NCBI GenBank assembly: GCA_036703275.1
Contig: DATNPK010000112.1
Coordinates: 1 to 64,000, forward strand
Length of the DNA stretch: 64,000 nt
Source of the DNA: Coleofasciculaceae cyanobacterium
GTDB taxonomy: Bacteria > Cyanobacteriota > Cyanobacteriia > Cyanobacteriales > Xenococcaceae
Direction of reading: 5' to 3'
Numbering within the stretch: the stretch's first letter is position 1; the number at the start of each line of letters is the position of its first letter. Position numbers and translations under genes: made by a program. The notes beneath the pieces are model-generated. The model ran no database searches, was not told the origin of the DNA, and was given only the letters and a program-made list of their open reading frames with translations. Shown here one piece after another: positions 19,423-29,172 of the stretch.

Positions 19423-19939
19423 CAGTAATATTATTTTGCTTTTTTTAGCCCCAGTTTGGATTCCCAGTCGCCAAGATTTCTTGAGCAAGGAGATTATCAG
19501 GTTAAGTATTTAGATTAAGATTGGTCTTTAAACAAACAATAATTCAGAGCAAAATATTGGCAGATTCAGCTAAAGATAAGGCTCGGATAGCTGTAAGTAT
19601 TTATCAGTATAAACCTTAGATTTGCTGATTACGTTAGTTTTTTTTATACCAATAATTTAACCAGATCATAAAATCTTGGATAAAGCGCGATCTTATAATA
19701 ATTGGTGGCTTTACCCCTTTTAGTTAATTGATTATCTGGTCATATATTTCCTAGAATTTACTTACTATATAGCACAAATCTACATTTTTACTAATGACTC
19801 GATTGATTAAATCTTAGATTATTAATAATTTCAAAAAATATCACAACAAACCAACAATAGAACCTTATGTTAACGAGAAATTTACATATCCTTTGTTAAG
19901 CTGGCTCTACTCGGACAGGTGGAACAACTCTAACTAATA
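19423..19939. other. Intergenic region upstream of the cellulose-synthase-like gene
   Basis: 517 bp, AT-rich. I looked for a c-di-GMP riboswitch or other structured leader and saw none. No convincing open frame. Confidence 0.35.
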
Positions 19940-22162
19940 ATGCAAACCATTAAGCCAGCATCAGGGAAAAGAAGAGGGGTCTATAATACTCAAAAATGTA
20001 GGCAAAAATTCCCCATTCGCATTCCTACATTGCTGATTTTGTCGGTATTAGGTTTTTTCGGCGCGATCGCAACTTCTTGGCTGTTGGGCAATAGTCAAGT
20101 GACAGAATTATTTGTTCAGCTACATTTAATTCAATCAAATCCTCCTCAATGGTTGATGCCCCCACAGCTGGACAACCAGTATTATCTATTAATACCAACG
20201 GTGTTGCTGTTTTGCGTAGCGCAGGTGGTGATGAAAGTCTCCCCCGATCCTCAAGCTTGGTCACAACGTTTAATTGGGACTATTTTACTAGCCTTATTTG
20301 TGCGTTACTTTTTATGGCGATCTCTGTCTACTCTCAACTTCACAAATCCAGTAGACGGTATCTTCAGCATCTCTTTGTTTGCCATGGAATTACTGGCAAT
20401 GATTGGAATTGCATTTCAGATGTTGTTGATATTTACCGCCAAAAATCGCGATCGCGAAGCTGATAAGTACAGTGTTGCAGTTCGAGAAAATCGCTACAGA
20501 CCAAGCGTAGACATATTTATTCCCACCTACAATGAGCCTGACTTTATAGTTAAAAGAACTATTATCGGCTGTCAGGCAATAAACTATGACCGCAAACAAG
20601 TCTATGTACTAGACGACACTAGAAGACAAAGTATCAAACAGCTTGCTCAAGAATTAGGCTGCCATTACATTACTCGCTCTGACAATTCTTATGCCAAAGC
20701 AGGTAACTTAAACAACGCTCTTAGACAAACAAATAGTGAATTAGTAGTTGTCTTCGATGCCGATTTTGTCCCGACAACTAACTTTTTAGAACGTACCGTT
20801 GGTTTCTTTCAACAAGAAAAAATGGCTCTGGTTCAAACTCCTCAAAGCTTTTATAATTGCGATCCTGTTGCTCGTAACCTGGGATTGGAAGGAATTTTAA
20901 CTCCTGAAGAAGAAGTTTTCTATCGTTATTTACAGCCGATTAAAGATGGTGCAGGTAGCGTGGTTTGTGCGGGAACTTCGTTTATTGCTAGACGTAGTGC
21001 GTTAAAAGAGATTGGTTATTTTGCGACGGACTCGGTAAGCGAAGATTATTTCACTGGAATTAGGTTAGCGGCTAAAGGCTATGAACTGGCTTATCTCGAT
21101 GAAAAACTCAGCGCTGGTTTGGCAGCAGAAAGCATTGGCGCACATATCGATCAAAGATTGAGGTGGGCAAGAGGTACTCTACAAGCCTTTTTTATTCGGG
21201 CTAATCCTTTGACTATTCCAGGTTTAAACCTATGGCAAAGGTTGGGACATCTAGAAGGTTTATTGCACTGGTTCACCTGTTTACCCCGCGTATTCTTTCT
21301 TCTTGTGCCTATGGTCTGCATTTTTGGTCAGTTAACTCCTGTTTTGGCTACGTCATCTGAAATTATCTATATCTTTGTGCCTTATTACGCTTTACTACTA
21401 ACCATATTTGCCTGGTTAAACAGGCGATCGCGCTCCATCTTGCTAAGTGACGTTTATTCGTTAATTCAGGCTATTCCTGTCTCTATTACGGTAATTGAAG
21501 TATTTTTGAGTCCTTTTGGTAAAGGATTTAAAGTTACGCCTAAAGGAGTAGCCCACAATAAGTTTAACTACAACTGGTCACTGGCTTTCCCGATGACAAT
21601 TATGTTTGTAGCAACCATAGTTACCTTTAGCATTAGCTTACTAAATATTCGCCAAACAGGTTTTAATCTAAACTTGTATTGGAGTACCTACAATTTGCTG
21701 ACAATTAGCGTAGCGATGATGACGTTATTGGATTTACCCAAGCCAAGCTTTTATGAATGGTATAACCACAAAAAAGAAATTAACATTTATAGCGATCGCG
21801 CCTGTTATCAGGGTAGCACTCAAAAGATTTCCGAAGAAGGAGTCGAAATCTTGTTAGATGGACAAGTCGATTTAGCTACCAACGTCATAGTAGAACTTAT
21901 ACCAGAAATTTTGCTCCTCTCAGGTAAAATTACCCGTAGCTACGTCCAAGATGGTGATTTAAGAGCAGTTATGAAGTTCCAAAACGTTAGTATCGAGCAA
22001 CATCGCGAACTAATTGAGATGTTATATTGTCGCCCTGGTCAATGGCACAAACGCGATACTCCTAATGAACTTCAGTCGGCACTAATTTTGTTCAAGCTTT
22101 TGCTCAGACCATTAATGTTTTTAAATGCTAAGAAGGTTAGACAATTGAAACTACAGTATTAG
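19940..22162 (+). CDS. Cellulose synthase-like glycosyltransferase (GT2, BcsA/CesA type)
   Basis: 740 residues. Four N-terminal membrane spans (about 29-50, 76-93, 110-128, 142-166), a GT2 catalytic domain (about 185-420), four or more C-terminal spans, and a C-terminal PilZ-like region (about 610-700). Processive synthase motifs: VLDDTRRQS, DADFVP, SEDY (in place of TED) and QRLRWARGT. It should polymerise a beta-glucan such as cellulose from a UDP-sugar while exporting it. In the PilZ-like region I do not see the RxxxR pair and the D/NxSxxG motif reads KISEEG, so c-di-GMP control is doubtful. No bcsB, cellulase or tolC-like gene is adjacent. Confidence 0.87.
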   Translation: MQTIKPASGKRRGVYNTQKCRQKFPIRIPTLLILSVLGFFGAIATSWLLGNSQVTELFVQLHLIQSNPPQWLMPPQLDNQYYLLIPTVLLFCVAQVVMKVSPDPQAWSQRLIGTILLALFVRYFLWRSLSTLNFTNPVDGIFSISLFAMELLAMIGIAFQMLLIFTAKNRDREADKYSVAVRENRYRPSVDIFIPTYNEPDFIVKRTIIGCQAINYDRKQVYVLDDTRRQSIKQLAQELGCHYITRSDNSYAKAGNLNNALRQTNSELVVVFDADFVPTTNFLERTVGFFQQEKMALVQTPQSFYNCDPVARNLGLEGILTPEEEVFYRYLQPIKDGAGSVVCAGTSFIARRSALKEIGYFATDSVSEDYFTGIRLAAKGYELAYLDEKLSAGLAAESIGAHIDQRLRWARGTLQAFFIRANPLTIPGLNLWQRLGHLEGLLHWFTCLPRVFFLLVPMVCIFGQLTPVLATSSEIIYIFVPYYALLLTIFAWLNRRSRSILLSDVYSLIQAIPVSITVIEVFLSPFGKGFKVTPKGVAHNKFNYNWSLAFPMTIMFVATIVTFSISLLNIRQTGFNLNLYWSTYNLLTISVAMMTLLDLPKPSFYEWYNHKKEINIYSDRACYQGSTQKISEEGVEILLDGQVDLATNVIVELIPEILLLSGKITRSYVQDGDLRAVMKFQNVSIEQHRELIEMLYCRPGQWHKRDTPNELQSALILFKLLLRPLMFLNAKKVRQLKLQY

Positions 22163-22466
22163 GCTGGTGTTTATTCAAGCTCATTTTTTGGTTGAAATAA
22201 TCTGAAATAATATGTAGATTGATATCGAGAAGAACTTTAAGCAACTCTTGTACTGGAGAGCTTCGTAACCCTGTCACAGGTACTCAAATTGCTAGTTCTA
22301 TATCTTATATTGGGAAATTATCTGCCGAATCGATCGCTGACTTGTCAATCTCAATGCTTAGTGTCGATTGTAAGACCATTTGTTAGAGCAAAATTTTGCA
22401 GTGGCAATTGGCGATCGAGTGGAAGATACTAAGGAAACTGCTGCGGAAAAGAGAATGGTACTCAAA
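22163..22466. other. Spacer between convergent genes
   Basis: 304 bp. One stretch near 22240-22385 has coding-like text (CTGELRNPVTGTQIASSISY) but no start and no recognisable family, so I do not call a gene. Confidence 0.3.
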
Positions 22467-23495
22467 TTAATCATCCAGATTAACGTTAGGAGCAATTAAA
22501 TCCCCGACGTTGCCAGATATAGTGTCACAGATTCGATCCAAGGGTAAATCGTTGGCATCGCGTCCAAAAGGATTTTCTAGTTCAGAACCAATTTCTTCAA
22601 TTCCAAATAAAATTAAACTCAGAAGAGTCATGATCGGTGCGGTCCACCAATTCAAACTATTAACCAATCCAACGGGAAAAACTAAGCAATAAATTACTAA
22701 TAATTGCTTGAGAAAAATAGAATAAGCTAACGGGGCTGGTGTTTTCAAAATTCGTTCGCATCCCCCTAAAATATTTACTAATTCATCAACCAACTGATGT
22801 AAAGTATTTAATTGGTAAACATTAACTAGATTCCGATGATAGGATTCTTGCAAATATTCTCCGATCCAAAGAGCAATTTCTAATGGAGGATGATTCGTAT
22901 TTTGAAGTTTTGAATAATTTGACGGTGACATTAAAGCTGCTAGCTCTTTATTGATAATTTCTTGGCGCAAATGTAATTTCATTGCCATGGCGAAAGCAAT
23001 TACTAACTTTTGGGTTATTTCTTTTTCTAATTTTTCCGTTTCCGATTCCGCTGCAATTATGATAGAAATATTACGAGCTAAGTTACGAACAGCATTAACT
23101 AAAGCTCCCCAAAGTTTACGACCTTCCCAATATCTCTCATAGGCTGCATTAGTCCGAAAAATTAATAACAAACTTAGAATTAAATTAAAACTCAAAATAA
23201 GGCTAGGCACTGCGGTAGTTATATCCGGTAATGCCAAGTGCTTTACCAAATGATTTTCATGGTATTCTAGCCAGGAAATTAAAAAACCATATCCAGTAAA
23301 AAAAATTATCCAAGGAATAATAGATGTAACAACTGAACCTTGAAGTAGTAAAACTATCTGGAATCGATTGTGATTTTTTCCTGTATGATCGCGAAATTTT
23401 TTCTCCCACGAACTCGAAGAATAATTACGGCGATTTGCTAAATTTTTCTTAATTTTGGTTCTTTTGTATCTTTGCTGATGAGGTGGAAGACTCAT
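22467..23495 (-). CDS. Bestrophin-like anion channel family protein
   Basis: 342 residues. Features of the bestrophin/UPF0187 family: hydrophobic spans near residues 47-70 and 90-113, the motif LLIFRTNAAYERYWEGRKLW, a second span pair near 262-300, and EEIGSELENPFGRDANDLPLD, the conserved acidic region after the last span. Family members are pentameric anion (chloride/bicarbonate) channels; in photosynthetic organisms some tune thylakoid proton-motive force. Start at ATG 23495 is supported by AAGGAG 8 bp upstream (23504-23509). It appears intact. The basic N-terminus (about 45 residues) is longer than in many homologues. Confidence 0.9.
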   Translation of the reverse strand: MSLPPHQQRYKRTKIKKNLANRRNYSSSSWEKKFRDHTGKNHNRFQIVLLLQGSVVTSIIPWIIFFTGYGFLISWLEYHENHLVKHLALPDITTAVPSLILSFNLILSLLLIFRTNAAYERYWEGRKLWGALVNAVRNLARNISIIIAAESETEKLEKEITQKLVIAFAMAMKLHLRQEIINKELAALMSPSNYSKLQNTNHPPLEIALWIGEYLQESYHRNLVNVYQLNTLHQLVDELVNILGGCERILKTPAPLAYSIFLKQLLVIYCLVFPVGLVNSLNWWTAPIMTLLSLILFGIEEIGSELENPFGRDANDLPLDRICDTISGNVGDLIAPNVNLDD

Positions 23496-23730
23496 TTGTA
23501 TAACTCCTTAATGAACTTAATTTGATAAACTTTATTGATTAGTATCTTGTTTAACTATCAATTTAGCTTGTCCGCTTTTTAAACAGAAAAATGAACAAAA
23601 TTGCTAAAGTGATTAATTAAAAACACAACTACTGATTAGTTATTACAGAAGAATCTTTCAAAAAAGAGTTTTAATTAAAATTTAATGAAAATTTGCGCTA
23701 ACATTTAGAGCTTTAGATTTGATTATTTTT

Positions 23731-23877
23731 ATGTGGCATAAATTTTTAGACAAATGCGGAGGTTTCGCTCTCTATGGTAGCAAATTCAAAGATCGGCGTT
23801 ATTCAACAATTTGGTTAATTGCTTTGACTTTTATTGTAGTGATTTTGCTGGCTAATTATGGTTTAGAAAAAAAATAA
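23731..23877 (+). CDS. Small single-span membrane protein (48 aa)
   Basis: ATG to TAA, 48 codons. A polar, basic N-terminal half (MWHKFLDKCGGFALYGSKFK) is followed by one membrane span (about 27-42, WLIALTFIVVILLANYG) and a lysine tail encoded by a run of eight A. No family recognised. It is divergent from the bestrophin gene. A further open frame follows directly and might have been its continuation. Confidence 0.4.
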   Translation: MWHKFLDKCGGFALYGSKFKDRRYSTIWLIALTFIVVILLANYGLEKK

Positions 23878-23882
23878 TTTAG

Positions 23883-24077
23883 GGGATCACTTTTGCAGCG
23901 ATCGCCTTAACCATCTTCAACTTATTCTTTGCCAATTTTAAACCCCATAATTCTTCCACTATCGCTAATAGATTCATTGCCGTAATAGCATTAGCAGTAA
24001 GAGGTTGGTTGAGTATTCGCAATCGCTACTACAAAGAAGTAGTGTTTGGGTTTCGTTTACCAGCGATTTCTGAGTAA
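23883..24077 (+). pseudogene. Open frame without start codon, possible gene relic
   Basis: 64 codons between a TAG at 23880-23882 and a TAA at 24075-24077, no ATG or GTG at its beginning. Composition looks coding: a hydrophobic stretch (ITFAAIALTIFNLFFANF) and then RGWLSIRNRYYKEVVFGFR. It lies in another frame right after the 48-codon membrane protein, so both may be pieces of one broken membrane protein. Function unknown. Confidence 0.3.
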
Positions 24078-24127
24078 ATTCAATTTTCTAAAGGTTTGCT
24101 ATGAATAAGGCTTAAATAAATAAAAAA

Positions 24128-24421
24128 TTAAGGATTGCCTATCATCCCGAAGAATTTAGCAGCACCACCTAAGATAACTATAATTAATCCTACCAACACT
24201 CCACGATTAGTAAATTCTTGATTACCTACTCGCTTATCTAATTGGTCTACTTTGGTATCTAATGATTTAATTTGTCCTGATAATCTCTGATCGACAGTTT
24301 CAAGTTTTCCTTCTAGCCTTGCTTGACCTATTTTGAGTTCTGTAACGTCTTCACTAAGTTTGTCTAGTTTATTATCAATAGTCAGAATTTCTTTGAGATC
24401 TGATTCAATTTGTATGCTCAC
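24128..24421 (-). CDS. Small coiled-coil protein with C-terminal membrane anchor
   Basis: 97 residues. Residues 1-70 form a heptad-rich coiled coil (LDKLSEDVTELKIGQARLEG, then KSLDTKVDQLDKR), and the C-terminus is a membrane span (about 74-92, GVLVGLIIVILGGAAKFFG). This short coiled-coil plus tail-anchor type is common in cyanobacteria and of unknown function. The start is GTG at 24421, chosen because GGAG lies 8 bp upstream (24430-24433) and no ATG is available. Confidence 0.6.
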   Translation of the reverse strand: MSIQIESDLKEILTIDNKLDKLSEDVTELKIGQARLEGKLETVDQRLSGQIKSLDTKVDQLDKRVGNQEFTNRGVLVGLIIVILGGAAKFFGMIGNP

Positions 24422-24541
24422 TTGTTATACTCCTAATAATGAATTGTTATTAGTCGTGCGCCCAATAAAAACAATTTTATTTAATAGTTTTGATTACATC
24501 ATCAACTGATTGATTCTACAAAATTTAACTTTTTCAGGGAT

Positions 24542-25194
24542 AATCTGCGCGTTTTTTTAGTAGAAGATGACGAACTATTTCGCCTCGGACTTGTAGTAAG
24601 GTTACAACAAGATATTAGGAAGAGAAATTTTAGCAGAAGCGATCGACACAGAATTAACCAATCAATATCTACCCGATGTAGTTCTACTAGATGTAGGTTT
24701 GCCAGGAATAGAAGGTGTTGAAGCCTGTCGTCAAATCAAGCAATTACATCCCAAGATACCCGTTTTAGTTTTAACTTCCCATTTTAAAAAACAACTAATC
24801 GAACAATTAATTGCTGTGGGTGCGTCGGGTTACTGTCTTAAAGCAATTGAAGCCAAAACCTTGATTTTAGCCTTACGTTCTTGCTGCGGGTGCTTCTTGG
24901 TGAGATGCAGCAACAACCGCAGAAATTCCGACAGCGTTTAAATTGAAGCCAGTTAAAGAAAAGCAGGAAAACAATCCTTTAACCACTAGAGCAACAGAAA
25001 TTTTAGCTTTAATTGCCGCCGGAAAAAGCAACAGTGAAATATTTCGACAACTGCATATTACTATCGGTACGGTTAAAGTTCATGTCCTTGCTATTTTACA
25101 AAAATTAGAAGTACGCGATCGCACTTCGGCAGCTATTATGGCAATTCAACAGAATTTAGTGCTCATGGGGTATGACCAAAGCAAACGCATCTAA
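24542..25194 (+). pseudogene. Broken NarL/FixJ-type response regulator
   Basis: Three reading-frame segments together make a response regulator. 24542-24615 encodes LRVFLVEDDELFRLGL. From about 24624 in the next frame comes VVLLDVGLPGIEGVEACRQI with the phosphoacceptor Asp, then VLVLTSHFKK and GASGYCLKA. From about 24883 in the third frame comes AAGASW, an in-frame TGA at 24901, and the linker into a LuxR-type HTH ([40 protein letters not shown]) ending at 25194. At least two indels and one nonsense change are needed, and there is no start codon. The HTH part could still be translated alone from 24943 (TTG), but I think it is dead. Confidence 0.85.
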
Positions 25195-25439
25195 ATCAAA
25201 AGCCAACAACAGTTAAAATGAATTTGAAAAAACTACTTAGCTGATAAGTTGAGTTAATTGAAAGAAAAGTTCCCCGCAAATGATGATTATTCTTTTCCCA
25301 AAAGAGCCAAAATCTTTCTGAGTGCAAGCGGCAAAGCTGAGCTTTCCCTGCCTTTATGACTTCTGACTTCTGTCAGAGGTCGACTATCATGTTTCTGAGA
25401 TAGATTATTACGTTTAACCCTGCTATCTATACCAAAAAT

Positions 25440-26501
25440 ATGATCGACAAAATTGCAAAATTACCGAAATGGCTTACCAGAGGTTTGGTTTTACCCTTAT
25501 TGGTATTGAATGGCTGGCTACTAATATTGGTGTGCGAATATTTTCAATCTCTGGTGACAATATTTCTGACTGCAACCTTGCTATCTTTTATTTTAGATTA
25601 TCCCGTACGCTTTATTGAGCAGCGTAAAATATCAAGAGCGATCGCCATATTAATTGTACTTTTGATTGGGATACTACTTCTGGGCGTTATTGGAGTTACC
25701 GTAATTCCGATTCTCCTCGAGCAGCTCAACGGTTTATTAGAACGTTTACCTAGTTATGTCGCATCGGGTAGCGAACAAGCGAAAGTTTTTGAAGCTTGGG
25801 CGGATGAACGCAACCTTCCTATAAGTATTAGCAGCTTAGTTGCAGATTCTTTAAGTCGTGTTTCTTATCAATTGCAGCAGTTAAGCGGTCAAATTCTTGG
25901 CAGTTTCTTTTCGGTAGTTGGCAGCCTGTTAGATTTACTGCTAACGGTAGTCTTAACTTTTTATATGTTGCTTCATGGTACTGAACTATGGCAATCTCTG
26001 TTTCAAATTTTTCCTGACGATTCTCGAGAAAAAATTCGCGAGTCTCTCAAACGAACTTTCAATAACTATTTTGTGGGACAACTTACGGTTGCTTCAGTTA
26101 TGGGTGTTTCCATCACTATTACTTTTCTAATTATTCAAGTACCCTTTGGTTTATTATTTGGACTAGTGGTAGGTGTTATGGCCTTATTCCCTTTTGGCGC
26201 AGCTTTGGGCATTAGCTTAGTTAGCTTTTTGATGGCGTTAAAAAGTATTTGGTTAGGATTGAGAGTTCTAGCGGTCGCTTTTGTAATTGAGCAAATAGTC
26301 GAAAGCGTTATTGCGCCTCGTCTTCTGGGAGAATTTACTGGTTTGAACCCTGTATTAGTTCTAGTTTCTTTATTAGTTGGAGCCCAGTTAGGAGGATTTT
26401 TAGGCTTAATTTTAGCTGTACCAGTAGCTAGCTTTATTAATGCTTTATTAACTCTGTTTAAATCTAGACCTGAGCATAATAAAATTCCCCAAAATGTTTG
26501 A
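25440..26501 (+). CDS. AI-2E/PerM family transporter (UPF0118)
   Basis: 353 residues, the family's length. About eight membrane spans: two near the N-terminus (residues 15-60), a third near 65-95, a soluble middle segment (about 100-150), then a hydrophobic C-terminal half containing LTVVLTFYMLLHG, VGQLTVASVMGV and LLGEFTGLNPVLVLVSLLVG, the conserved family stretch. Members are proposed exporters of autoinducer-2 or Na+/H+ antiporters; the substrate here is unknown. ATG at 25440. coaD starts 29 bp after its stop and is probably cotranscribed. Confidence 0.88.
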   Translation: MIDKIAKLPKWLTRGLVLPLLVLNGWLLILVCEYFQSLVTIFLTATLLSFILDYPVRFIEQRKISRAIAILIVLLIGILLLGVIGVTVIPILLEQLNGLLERLPSYVASGSEQAKVFEAWADERNLPISISSLVADSLSRVSYQLQQLSGQILGSFFSVVGSLLDLLLTVVLTFYMLLHGTELWQSLFQIFPDDSREKIRESLKRTFNNYFVGQLTVASVMGVSITITFLIIQVPFGLLFGLVVGVMALFPFGAALGISLVSFLMALKSIWLGLRVLAVAFVIEQIVESVIAPRLLGEFTGLNPVLVLVSLLVGAQLGGFLGLILAVPVASFINALLTLFKSRPEHNKIPQNV

Positions 26502-26530
26502 AAAATTTTAGTAGTTGATCCATTAAAACT

Positions 26531-27010
26531 ATGATTGCCATTTATCCAGGTAGCTTCGATCCAATTACTTTAGGACATATTGATATTATTGAACGAGGAG
26601 CGAAACTATTTGATAAAGTTATTGTTGCTGTTCTTTCTAACACCAGTAAACAACCTTTATTTACCGTTACCAAACGAATTGAACAGATTACTGAATGTAC
26701 CAAACATCTTGCTAATGTAGAAGTTGATAGCTTTATCGGTTTAACTGTTGATTACGCAAAACTACACCAGGCAGGAGTTTTACTTAGAGGGTTAAGAGTT
26801 TTATCTGATTTTGAAAAAGAATTGCAAATGGCGCATACGAACAAAACTCTTAATAATGAAATTGAAACAGTGTTTTTAGCTACTACTAAAGAATACGGTT
26901 TTTTAAGCAGTAGTATTGTTAAAGAAATCGCTCAATTTGGAGGGTTAATTGAACATTTAGTTTCTGATAATGTGGCTCAAGATATGTATTTAAAGTATCA
27001 AAAGAACTAG
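26531..27010 (+). CDS. coaD: Pantetheine-phosphate adenylyltransferase
   Basis: 159 residues, full length. N-terminal [19 protein letters not shown] contains the TxGH nucleotidyltransferase motif; [34 protein letters not shown] and the [14 protein letters not shown]-type signature (here [15 protein letters not shown]) are all present. CoaD is the hexameric cytosolic enzyme transferring AMP from ATP to 4'-phosphopantetheine, the penultimate step of coenzyme A synthesis. It follows the AI-2E-type transporter by 29 bp and precedes a coiled-coil protein gene by about 110 bp. Confidence 0.97.
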   Translation: MIAIYPGSFDPITLGHIDIIERGAKLFDKVIVAVLSNTSKQPLFTVTKRIEQITECTKHLANVEVDSFIGLTVDYAKLHQAGVLLRGLRVLSDFEKELQMAHTNKTLNNEIETVFLATTKEYGFLSSSIVKEIAQFGGLIEHLVSDNVAQDMYLKYQKN

Positions 27011-27122
27011 TATTCTTGTGCAATGTAAGACTTAAAAACAATTAGTCTTTTAAATATAAAATAAAGGTTGACAATTGTTAGTTATTTGAGTTTAAAATAG
27101 ACTCAAATAATCAAATATAATA

Positions 27123-27713
27123 ATGTTGACATCAAATCATATTCAGAAAACCGCCACTACAGCTGATGCAGCAGAAGATATAACTACTAGCTCCCAACTA
27201 GGTTTTAATATTGAAATTGAGTTGAACAATTTAGCAGAGCTAATTTTTAATAGTACACATATTCCCCTGACCGACTTATATATTGTGGATCGGGATTTGT
27301 TACTGCATCAGCTAGATCAAATCAAAGAGAATTTGCCTGTAGATTTAGCTACGGCAATTGAAATTGCTAATTGTAGACAACAAATAATTTCCGAAGCCGA
27401 AGGTTATGCCTGCTTAATAGTTAAGTCAGCCGAAGAAAAAGCCAGTCAAATTTTGCAAGAGTCGGCTATTGTGCGTCAAGCAGAGTTAGATGGGGCAAAA
27501 ATTAGATTAAAAACCGAACGAGAATGTGAAGAACTAAAACAAGCAACTTTAACCGAAATAGAACAATTGCGACAAAGTGCGATCGCCCAGAGTCGAGCAA
27601 TTGAGATAGGTGCAGACAATTATGCTGATGATGTTTTGGGTGACATTGAACAAAGACTCCAACAAATGCTAGAGATTATTCACAATGGTCGTCAGCAATT
27701 AGAGCGACAATAG
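27123..27713 (+). CDS. Coiled-coil protein downstream of coaD (DivIVA/ATP-synthase-b-like)
   Basis: 196 residues without membrane span. The first 90 residues are mixed (contains NNLAELIFNSTHIPLTDLYI); from about 95 the chain is a continuous Ala/Glu/Gln-rich helix (SEAEGYACLIVKSAEEKA, ERECEELKQATLTEIEQLR) resembling F-type ATP synthase b or DivIVA coiled coils, ending in DDVLGDIEQRLQQMLEIIHN. I recall similar proteins next to coaD in other cyanobacteria, so the linkage may be conserved. Function unknown. Confidence 0.65.
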   Translation: MLTSNHIQKTATTADAAEDITTSSQLGFNIEIELNNLAELIFNSTHIPLTDLYIVDRDLLLHQLDQIKENLPVDLATAIEIANCRQQIISEAEGYACLIVKSAEEKASQILQESAIVRQAELDGAKIRLKTERECEELKQATLTEIEQLRQSAIAQSRAIEIGADNYADDVLGDIEQRLQQMLEIIHNGRQQLERQ

Positions 27714-27745
27714 CAATAGCTCGGTAAAAACCTTTTTCAAGCTAA

Positions 27746-27979
27746 ATAGAGAAAATTAAACCATATTTAGTTGAACGTTTAGGCTGGGAAGTACCACGGT
27801 ATAAGCGAGGGCGATCGCGTTTTAACCTTGATTATAGCGATGATCGAGTCAGGTTCTTACTTCTAAGAATTACCACAGCGAGCGCATTTTTGTCGAACAT
27901 GAGGCTCAATTCTATTAGCGATGAGATATCGTCCGATTTGTTTCAGAGTATTAATAATATTGTTCGCCATGATCTTTAA
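27746..27979 (+). pseudogene. Start-less open frame, possible gene fragment
   Basis: 77 codons between stops at 27743 and 27977. The text looks coding at first (KPYLVERLGWEVPRYKRGRS, then FNLDYSDD), but there is no ATG until about codon 50 and no family is recognised. It lies at the edge of the region of broken genes. Confidence 0.25.
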
Positions 27980-27986
27980 ATATGTT

Positions 27987-28823
27987 CTAAAAACGTTTAC
28001 TCGATGCCACGCAAATAATTACTCCGAGTGCAAAACCAAAGGTGCGAATTGATAAAGGGTTCATTCAGCAAGATTGCTGAAGCTAAGATGGTTAAAAAAG
28101 GTTGGATCGACTGTACTTGGCTAACATGAGCGATTCCTCCTAAGAAAAGACCTTGATACCAAGCAAAAAACCCCAAAAACATACTAAAAATGCTGACGTA
28201 TAAAAAACCCAACCAAGCATTCATTGAAATAGAGCTAAACGAGTTAGGAGAATAACTAAACACAATAGGTAACAAAATCGGACAAGATAGTACGAGCGAC
28301 CAACAAATAACCTGCCATGCACCAAAAGTACGAGCTAAAATAGCTTCTTCGGCATAAGTCATGCCAGCGGCAGCTACTGCACCAAACAAGTCAAAATCAG
28401 TTGTGCTGATTGATTTCGTACCAGATATTAAGGCATAGCAAATCACTAACCCATTTGCGATCGGGGCAAAAATCCAGAAAGGGCGAGAAACCTGTTCCTT
28501 ACCGCGCCAAACACCAAACAAAGCAGTAGCAAGGGGCAAAAGTCAGACAATAACTGCTCCATAGAAGCAGGAGCTTTATCCATGGCGATCGCAGTTAATA
28601 AAGGAAACCCAATTATTACTCCAGCAGCAACCATCATAAATCTAGGCAAACATCTTTTAGGCGGTATGGGTTGACGAGTTATGATTAACAAAATTGCCCC
28701 TAAACCTGCTGGTATAATTGCTCTTCCCAAACCAACAAAAGCTGGATTTAATTCTGTAACCGCAACACAGGTAGCAGGTAAAGTAAGGCTAAAAATTACA
28801 ACACCTAAGAAGCCGTATCCCAA
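27987..28823 (-). pseudogene. Broken EamA/DMT-family transporter
   Basis: Pieces of a drug/metabolite transporter in different frames. 28823 to about 28560 encodes GFLGVVIFSLTLPATCVAV, GRAIIPAGLGAILLI and DKAPAS. One base then appears lost: reading on in the next frame gives YGAVIV, an in-frame TGA (28543-28545) and LLPLATALFGVWRG. The second half (AAAGMTYAEEAILARTFGAW, GFLYVSIFSMFLGFFAWYQG) runs to about 28040, where a second frame change restores the family-like tail (TFGFALGVIICVASS) ending at 27987. The only possible N-terminal start is TTG. With two frame changes and a nonsense codon it is non-functional. Confidence 0.85.
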
Positions 28824-28928
28824 ACCTACTAATTCTTGCTAAGATTTTGAATATTGCTTCATTTATTTCGATGATTAAATTAATTAGTCTGAAACTATTA
28901 CTGATTAACTATCAGTATTAAATATTTA

Positions 28929-29172
28929 AAAATTAGCGGTTTATTTCTTTGGGTGCAGCCACCAGCGGACATTTCTTTAGTATCCCTAACGCGTCAAGCA
29001 TGGAATGAGAACGTATTCGTTTATCCAGGTATGCCATTTTTTCCAGGGCAAAAGGGTTACAATGCTTTGCGCTTAAACTTTTCTCAGCCTCCCGAAACCA
29101 TCGATAAAGGTATCGCCATTTGTAGGTAAGTTACTCAAGAAGCATTTAGTTAAAACAAGTTATAAAAGCTAA
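28929..29172 (+). pseudogene. C-terminal fragment of a PLP-dependent aminotransferase
   Basis: An open stretch encoding SGLFLWVQPPADISLVSLTR, NVFVYPGMPFFPGQ and NALRLNFSQPPETIDKGI, the C-terminal signature of class I/II aminotransferases (MocR/2-aminoadipate type: GxFxWVxLP, GVxVxPGxxF, RLNFS...). A frame change near 29121 is needed to continue into GKLLKKHL, ending at TAA 29170. About three quarters of the gene, including the PLP lysine, are missing. It overlaps the end of the leftward gene at 29169 by a few bases. Confidence 0.7.

Noticed and set aside
19423-19939. c-di-GMP riboswitch before the cellulose-synthase-like gene
   Set aside because: Searched for the conserved GEMM core by eye and did not find it.
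28446-28823. Two separate transporter genes (28446-28823 and 27997-28539)
   Set aside because: They are the two halves of one EamA protein in different frames, with a further nonsense codon between them, so they are treated as one pseudogene.
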